Positions 58,701-64,000 of a stretch of 64,000 nucleotides of DNA are shown here, one piece after another. The DNA is from CAWHXG01 sp963833235 (GTDB taxonomy: Bacteria > Pseudomonadota > Alphaproteobacteria > Rhodobacterales > Rhodobacteraceae): positions 62,001 through 126,000 of the forward strand of contig CAWHXG010000005.1 in the NCBI GenBank assembly GCA_963833235.1, given 5' to 3'. Below the pieces are notes generated by a model. The model searched no databases, had not been told where the DNA came from, and worked only from the letters and a program-made list of their open reading frames with translations. Numbering within the stretch: the first letter of the stretch is position 1; every line of letters begins with the position of its first letter. The position numbers and the translations under genes are program-made.

Positions 58701-59636
58701 CAGCGGATGATCTGGCCCTACATTTCGCCAAGCGTGCAACTCGATACCGCACGCGGCGCGGTCGCCGTCTCGAAGCCCGCGGACCCGGCCGGGGGTGTCG
58801 GCAAGAACATGGGCGTATCCACCGGGGTCGGCTCCACGGGTGCGACGGGGGCGACGCTTCAGGGACAGCCGCCGGTCGTGACGAAGGAGCCCGGAGACGG
58901 CGAGGGGAAGGGCGGCATCTCCGACGGCGCCGGCATCAGGCCCGCCGTGGTCGGCACGGATGGCGGCAGCTCCGATGCCGCCGGCGTGGATGGCGGGAAG
59001 TCCGACGACGCCGGCATGGGCGGCGGCAAGGACAGCGCGCCCGCGCCGAAGCCGGGCCTGCCATGGGTCAAGATCGCGGCAGGATTGGTCGCGGCGGTGT
59101 TGGTGCTCGGCGCCGCATGGGTCTTTCTGCTTCAGGGCCCTGAGCCCGCGACCGATCCCGAACCCGACATCGTGCGTGTCGAAGAGGAGCCCGAGCCCGA
59201 GCCCGAGCCCGATCCCGAGCCGCGGACATCGGAAGAGCTGATGCAGGCGGCGCGCGGCTGCGTGGAGACGGGATGCGACGGTGCCGCCTATCTTGCGATC
59301 GGCCAGGAGCTCATTGCGCTTGACGACATCGACAACGCCTTTCGCGTCATGCTGACGGCGCTCAACCAGGGGTCCGGCGAGGCGGGGATGTGGCTGGGCG
59401 CGTTTTACGATCCGCGCCTGGACGACACGATGCGCGGCGACACCGCCGCCGATCCCGGCCAGGCCCTGGGCTACTACGCCCGTGCCGCCGAGGCCGGGAT
59501 CGGCGACGCTGATGGTGAGATCGCCGCTCTCTGCGGCGCAGCCAGCACGGCGCTGAACGGCGATCTGCAGGGCACCGTTTTCGCCGATACCGGCCAATCC
59601 CGGCTCGGCACCATCGTCGAGGAGTCCTGCCCATGA
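55766..59636 (+). pseudogene. srfC: SrfC-family dynamin-like NTPase with C-terminal membrane anchor and repeat domain, frameshifted near the 5' end
   Basis: About 1,290 residues. The N-terminal P-loop is LFGASQAGKSF (Gly73-Ser80); after frame changes at about 56035, 56115 and 56395 the SrfC landmarks continue: DFGAEGLKNYRNEINPAGDR, TRFSVRPYEHPEGFPVACRL, then from 56403 a clean 1,077-codon frame with LLDFPGARNRNP (GTPase-like DxPG) and KVAYLFDRYVAEQELTSIFL. Near the C-terminus a Gly/Asp-rich linker, a transmembrane helix (about 59070-59130, IAAGLVAAVLVLGAAWVFLL), an acidic EPEPEPDPEP run and a Sel1/TPR-like domain (ALGYYARAAEAG) follow, so the last about 160 residues should be periplasmic. Predicted to remodel or sense membranes with SrfB; it overlaps both neighbours. 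Confidence 0.77.
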
Positions 59637-61563
59637 TACCTTTTCCGCGTTCCGCGATCGGCCCGGTGGCGGCGGCACCCCTTCTTCTGCTTGCGCTTGT
59701 CGGCGGCCTTGCTCTCACCGCTCCGGAAGCCCGAGCCGGCCGCGCGCTGCCCGTCAGCGACGAGGTCGAGGCACTCTACCGCCGCGTGCTGACCCGGCCC
59801 GGGGCGGAGCTGGTCGCGTCCCGCGGCGGCGATACCGGCCAGGCGCTGGCACCCTTCCAGGTGTTCTACGTCTATGCCCAGGACGACGAATGGACCGAGG
59901 TCGGCCAGCTTGTGGAGGGCGACGCCGCCGGTTTCATCCGGACGGAGAAGACCCTGGACTGGAACAGCAGCATCGTCGCGACCTTCAACAACCGCATCGC
60001 CAACGACCGCGACAGGATGCTGATCTTCGAGACCCGCGAGAAGCTGGTCGACCTCATCCGGGCAGAGAACGTCACCGGTGCCGCGGCGGCTTACCGTGCC
60101 GCGGCCATCGATGGCGCGCCCTGGCGGAATCGGGGGTCGTCTCGATCGAGCCCGAGGAGTACATCGACCTTCGCGAACGGCTCTACATCCTGCCGATCTT
60201 CGCCGCCGAAGACGTGACCCTGCCCGGACGCAACCGCGGCAAGATCCTGCAGATCGCGTCCATGTCGGCGCGCGACGAGGCGCCGGCCGTCCGCGACGAG
60301 ACGCTGAAGGACTTCCCCGTAGAGATCGCGTTCGTCATCGATTCCACCCGCTCCATGCAGCCCTACATCGACGAGGTCAGGGATGCCGTCGCGGCGTTCA
60401 CCGAAGAGGTCGGCAGCGGCCCCGTGGGCGAGCGCATGCGCTTCGCCCTCGTGGAGTACCGCGACAGCACCGATCTGGTGCCCGAACTCGAATTCGTTGC
60501 CGAGACCCGGCTCGATTTCGGGCCGGAGGCCACGGCGGAGGCCTTTCTCGGCGCGATCGGACAGGTGCAGGCGACGGATGTGTCGTCCCAGGGCTTCAAC
60601 GAGGATGCCCTGGCGGGGCTGCACAAGGCGATCACCGAGCTGAACTGGAGCGAGGAGAACGGCGCGAAGCTGATCTTTCTGGTGTCCGATGCCGGGCCGC
60701 GTTTCGAGAACCTGACCATCGCGGACATGATGGAGCAGGAGATGCACGCCCTGGCCGAGGAGAAGGACATCGCCATCTCTGCCTGGCACCTGCGCACCGA
60801 GGGCGGCGCGTTCGACCATGCCTCGGCCGAGACCGCCTATCGCGAGCTGTCGTCGTTCGGCGGCATCGAAGCCTACAACGCCGTCGAACTCGGAGACGCG
60901 AATGCGTTCCGCGCCATGCTCGACGCCCAGGTGGAGGTCTACGGGCAGATCCTCGAGGGCGCCCAGGAAGGGCTGCGGGCCGACGAGATCGAGGAAATCG
61001 ACCGCAACAGCCCCGCCTACGGGATCGGCCATGCCATGCAGCTTGCCTTTCTGGGCGCGGCGAACGGCGCACAGGCGCCCGATGTCTTCGACGGCTGGCT
61101 CCTGCGCGAGGACATCCCGCGTTTCGACACGCCGGGGCTGGACATCAGGATCATGCTGACCCGCAATCAGCTGTCGACGCTGAGCACCGTGGTCGAGACG
61201 ATGATCGCGGAGCTCGACGCCTCGATCCTCGACCCGACCACGTTCTTCGACCGGCTGCAGACGGCGCTGGCCCTGCTGGCGCAGGACACCAGCCGGATCG
61301 CCGAGGCCAATCTGGAGGTGTTGGGCGATGCGGTGGGCAACCTCCTGAGCGATCTGCCATATCAGTCCGACATCATGGACATGACCCGGGAAGACTGGAT
61401 CGGCGCCGGCGGGCCGGGTCAGCTTGCCCTCAACCAGCGGCTGCGCTCCAAGCTCCGGGCCTATCAGGACATCTATGCCGATGCCGGGCTCTGGACGGCG
61501 CTCGACGAGGCGGCGCCGCCGGGTGAGCATGTGACCCTGGTGAGCCTGGACCTGATGCCGTGA
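59633..61563 (+). pseudogene. Secreted von Willebrand factor A protein with SH3-like N-terminal domain, frameshifted
   Basis: About 643 residues. A signal peptide (AAAPLLLLALVGGLALTAPE, cleavage after ARA) precedes an SH3-like domain (FQVFYVYAQDDEWTEVGQLV, GDAAGFIRTEKTLDWNSS). The frame changes at about 60115; the second part starts at about ALAESGVVSIEPEEYIDLRE and contains the vWA MIDAS motif VIDSTRSMQPYIDEV (DxTxS at about residue 236), a vWA fold through LIFLVSDAGPRFENL, then a helical C-terminal region to 61563. One missing base in GATGGCGCGCCC explains the shift. It overlaps srfC (ATGA) and the ATPase (GTGA). A metal-dependent periplasmic adhesion/scaffold role is inferred. Confidence 0.78.
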
Positions 61564-62384
61564 CGGAGGCCGGGGCGCCGTTGGCCGTGCTCTCGGTTCA
61601 TGGCGCGCGGAAATCGTGGTCCGACGGCGGGCGCCTGGTGGATATAGTGATCACACGGCTCGATCTGCACGCCGGCGATTTCCGGACCGTCACCGGGCCG
61701 TCGGGCTCTGGCAAGAGCACGGCGCTCGACATGCTGGCGCTGGCCCTGCGCCCCGACGCGCTTGACGCGATGGTCCTTCGCCGCCGTTCCGGCGGCCCTG
61801 ATACGGATCTGAAGGCCGAAGTCCTGGCCGGGCGCGGCCGCGCCCTGGCCGCGCTGCGCGCGGAGGCCTTCGCCTACGTGGTGCAGACCGCGGAGCTGAT
61901 GCCTTTTCTGACGCTGGCCCAGAACTTCGATCTGCAGCAGCGGATCTCTGGGCGGCGCGACCCCGCCCTCTGGCGCGATCATGCCGGCCGGCTCGACCTT
62001 TCGGACGTCTTGAAGGAACATCCCGGCAATCTTTCGGTCGGCCAGCGGCAGCGCGCCGCGGTGGTCCGGGCGACGGCAAGCCGGCCGGCGATCCTGCTGG
62101 CCGACGAGCCGACCTCGGCCAGCGACCCCGACCTGCGCGACCGGGTGATCGAGCTGCTGGGGACGGCGGCCTCCGATGGCAGCGCGGTCCTCATGGTGAC
62201 GCACGATCTGGGACTGGCCGAGAAGCATGGCCTTCCTTCGGTTCCCGCGGCCTACGAGCGCCGCGAGAACGGCTGGCGAACGCGCTTCGGAGACGATCTG
62301 CCCGCCACCCCGCGGGGCGCTGCGACGTCCGGCACCATGCGGGCGGCCCATGCCGTTCCGCCCGCCGAAGCGGCGCCGGCATGA
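61560..62384 (+). CDS. ABC transporter ATP-binding protein (LolD/MacB-like) of the srf-type operon
   Basis: A 274-aa ATPase, start GTG 61560 overlapping the vWA stop. Walker A is TGPSGSGKST, the Q-loop is VVQTAELMPFLTLAQNFDLQ, the signature is variant LSVGQRQRAAVVRA, Walker B is ILLADEPTS, the D-loop reads SASD where SALD is usual, and MVTHDLG holds the switch His. A C-terminal tail of about 45 residues is not part of the fold. It should power the FtsX permease it overlaps; such pairs often transmit force to periplasmic partners rather than move solutes. Confidence 0.85.
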   Translation: MTEAGAPLAVLSVHGARKSWSDGGRLVDIVITRLDLHAGDFRTVTGPSGSGKSTALDMLALALRPDALDAMVLRRRSGGPDTDLKAEVLAGRGRALAALRAEAFAYVVQTAELMPFLTLAQNFDLQQRISGRRDPALWRDHAGRLDLSDVLKEHPGNLSVGQRQRAAVVRATASRPAILLADEPTSASDPDLRDRVIELLGTAASDGSAVLMVTHDLGLAEKHGLPSVPAAYERRENGWRTRFGDDLPATPRGAATSGTMRAAHAVPPAEAAPA

Positions 62385-63559
62385 TCGCGGCGGAACTTGC
62401 ATTGCGGGATGCGCGGCACGACGCCCGCACGTTTCTCGGTCTGGCGTTGGCACTGGCCTCGGTGCTCGCACCCCTTCTGGTGCTGCTTGCCATGAAGACC
62501 GGGATCGCCGGCGCCTTGCTGGACGAGTTGCGCACGGCGCCTGACACGCTGCGGATCGACTTCGCCGGCGACCAGACGATCTCGCCCGAGCGCTATTCCG
62601 AGATCGCCGCGCTGCAGGGCGTCGGCTTCGTGGCGCCGCTGCCCCGCGGCATCTCCAGCACGGTCGAGCTCGTCGGGCCGGAGCTGCGCGCGGAATACGC
62701 CTCGCTCTGGTCCACGGGGCCCGGCGACCCGATGCTGGGCGGTCTCGCAGCCCCGGAGCCGGGAGAGGTCGTCCTCTCGCCGCGGGTTGCCGGCAATCTC
62801 AGGGTCGGCCCGGGCGACGAGATCGCCATCGTGCTCGCAAACGTCGATACCGGCGCTGCGTTCGAGCGCCCGCTGCGGGTGATCGGCATATCCGAGCGGC
62901 TGACCGCCCGGTTCGTGCTGGTCCGCGATCAGCTCGCCTTCGCGGCCGATGCCGTCCAGCGCGGCGTCGAAGTTCCGGCCCTCGATATCCCCGGCCGTCC
63001 GGACACGGCGGACGCGCCCGACATCACGCGGCTCAGGCTCTTTGCCGCCGATCTTGCCCGTGTCGCGGAGGTCGAGAGCCGACTGACCGCGATGGGGTTC
63101 GTCGTCGAAAGCCAGGGCGAGCGGATCGACAGCATCCTGCGGCTGGAGCAGAACATGAACCGGATCCTGCTGACCATCGGCGGCCTGTCCGGCGCGGGCT
63201 TCATGATCGCCCTGGCGATCAGCCTGGGCGTCAACGTCGACCGCAAACGTCGGAGTTTGGCGATGTTGAACCTCATGGGAACGCCGACGCGCGACCTCAT
63301 GGTCTTCCCGGTGATCCAGGGGCTGCTTGTCGCGATCGTGGGGATTGCCATGGCCTTTGCGCTCTTCGCCGGGGTCGCCGCGATCCTCAATGCCACCTTC
63401 GCAGACGGGTTGCCCGCAGGGGCGCGGATCGTGACGCTGCCCCTGGGCGACGTGGCGTGGATCGTCGCAGGGACGCTTCTGGCAAGCGCGACCGCGGCCT
63501 GTCTCGGTGGGCTTCGGATCGCGCGCCTGGAACCGAAGGAGGCCCTCAGGGATGCCTGA
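62381..63559 (+). CDS. FtsX-like permease of the srf-type operon
   Basis: A 392-aa four-helix FtsX/MacB-type membrane protein: first helix GLALALASVLAPLLVLLAM, a large periplasmic domain (about residues 45-260: ISSTVELVGPELRAEYASLW, PRVAGNLRVGPGDEIAIVLA), then three C-terminal helices (TIGGLSGAGFMIALAISLGV, FPVIQGLLVAIVGIAMAFAL, WIVAGTLLASATAACLGGL). LAMLNLMGTPTRDL is the cytoplasmic coupling region. It starts with an ATGA overlap and ends overlapping the last gene by 8 bases. Confidence 0.86.
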   Translation: MIAAELALRDARHDARTFLGLALALASVLAPLLVLLAMKTGIAGALLDELRTAPDTLRIDFAGDQTISPERYSEIAALQGVGFVAPLPRGISSTVELVGPELRAEYASLWSTGPGDPMLGGLAAPEPGEVVLSPRVAGNLRVGPGDEIAIVLANVDTGAAFERPLRVIGISERLTARFVLVRDQLAFAADAVQRGVEVPALDIPGRPDTADAPDITRLRLFAADLARVAEVESRLTAMGFVVESQGERIDSILRLEQNMNRILLTIGGLSGAGFMIALAISLGVNVDRKRRSLAMLNLMGTPTRDLMVFPVIQGLLVAIVGIAMAFALFAGVAAILNATFADGLPAGARIVTLPLGDVAWIVAGTLLASATAACLGGLRIARLEPKEALRDA

Positions 63560-64000
63560 TCGCACCGTCGCCGCTCGCCGCGCCTGCCTTGCCACGCTTT
63601 CGGCGCTCACCCTTTTCGCCGGCGGCCCGGCCGGCGCGCAGGATTGGCCGCTGGACGATTGGAACCCGAACGCCGCAGAGGGCGACGTCGTGCTGCCGAT
63701 GCCCTGCGGGGGGGCGATGGCCTTCCGGCAGGTCGTCACCAACCGGATCGCCGACGACCGCGAGGCACTGTATGGTGATCGGGCGATATGGATGGGCTGG
63801 AGCGGGGCGCGCGACACCGCCTTCCGGGAGGCGGAATGGAAGGATTTCGTATCGGGCGGGCTGAGCCGCGGCGAGACGCGCCACTACCTGATCGGGAAAT
63901 ACGAGCTGACCATCGGCCAGCTTGCGGCCCTCGAGGCCACGCGGGCCGGCGCGCCCTGCGGCGAGCCCGGCTTCGACGATGGACTGCCCGCTGCCGGCCT
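63552..64000 (+). CDS. Formylglycine-generating enzyme/SUMF1-like exported protein, 3'-truncated by the window end
   Basis: At least 149 residues are visible. ATG 63552 overlaps the permease stop. A signal-like N-terminus with an Arg pair (RRACLATLSALTLFAGGPAG, cleavage near AQD) leads to PMPCGGAMAFRQV, then TRHYLIGKYELTIGQLAALE, which matches the opening of SUMF1/FGE-sulfatase domains (normally Y-x-I-GKYEVTNGQY). Whether it keeps the catalytic copper-binding cysteines cannot be seen because they lie beyond 64000. Non-catalytic SUMF1-like domains also serve as binding modules. The frame is open to the last base. Confidence 0.72.
   Translation, partial: MPDRTVAARRACLATLSALTLFAGGPAGAQDWPLDDWNPNAAEGDVVLPMPCGGAMAFRQVVTNRIADDREALYGDRAIWMGWSGARDTAFREAEWKDFVSGGLSRGETRHYLIGKYELTIGQLAALEATRAGAPCGEPGFDDGLPAAG

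Noticed and set aside
1..64000. CRISPR arrays, insertion sequences, prophage or plasmid replication genes
   Set aside because: I looked for regularly spaced repeats, transposase or integrase motifs and replication genes on both strands and found none.

Overview
The window is very GC-rich, densely packed alphaproteobacterial DNA. The mreBCD-mrdA-rodA cell-shape operon, kdsA (so a Gram-negative with LPS), many ABC importers and several dehydrogenases suggest Rhodobacterales. That placement is inferred from gene content; there is no rRNA to test it. I see no phage genes, transposases or CRISPR array.

Layout. 0-2.2 kb: tail of a sugar ABC importer (permease, ATPase) and a short-chain dehydrogenase (SDR). 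2.4-7.1 kb: aconitase X, a secreted histidine phosphatase fused to a SnoaL-like domain, and a broken enolase-superfamily enzyme. 7.4-12 kb: a probable metal (zinc) island: DUF3299 protein, M19 dipeptidase, FtsX-type permease, LolD/MacB-type ATPase and a His-rich DUF2796 protein. 12.3-23.2 kb: one nine-gene minus-strand operon encoding a spermidine/putrescine-type importer with two ATPases, two SDRs and an ATP-dependent hydantoinase/oxoprolinase (HyuA/HyuB), divergent from a GntR regulator with two winged-helix domains. 24.5-31.1 kb: a minus-strand operon of PxpA, biotin carrier, biotin carboxylase, PxpB, PxpC and a second binding protein, next to an AraC regulator. 31.4-36.1 kb: a second HyuB/HyuA pair facing an N-carbamoylsarcosine-amidase-like hydrolase. 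Together 12-36 kb is a catabolic island for cyclic amides (lactams, hydantoins, 5-oxoproline-like compounds). 36.8-47.4 kb: core genes mreB, mreC, mreD, mrdA, rodA, a hydroxyacid dehydrogenase, SseB, a uracil-DNA glycosylase, nhaA, kdsA and tRNA-Gln(UUG).

48.0-64.0 kb (running off the end) is the most unusual part: a nine-gene plus-strand operon. It encodes a small secreted protein, a membrane-anchored trypsin-like protease, a membrane-anchored beta-sandwich protein sharing the protease's N-terminal domain, an Hsp70/actin-like SrfB homologue, a dynamin-like SrfC homologue with a membrane anchor, a secreted von Willebrand A protein, an ABC ATPase, an FtsX permease and a formylglycine-generating-enzyme-like protein. 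Most junctions from srfB onward are 4-8 base overlaps. I read it as one envelope-spanning machine; its function is not evident from sequence.

Data quality. More than 20 reading-frame breaks occur, concentrated at 12.7-17.4 kb and 52.7-56.4 kb, while 36.8-47.1 kb is clean. Nearly all look like single-base indels with conserved protein continuing in another frame, and several share one signature (an extra C just before CG). They look more like consensus errors than gene decay. Genes so affected are labelled pseudogene or frameshifted, but many are probably functional.
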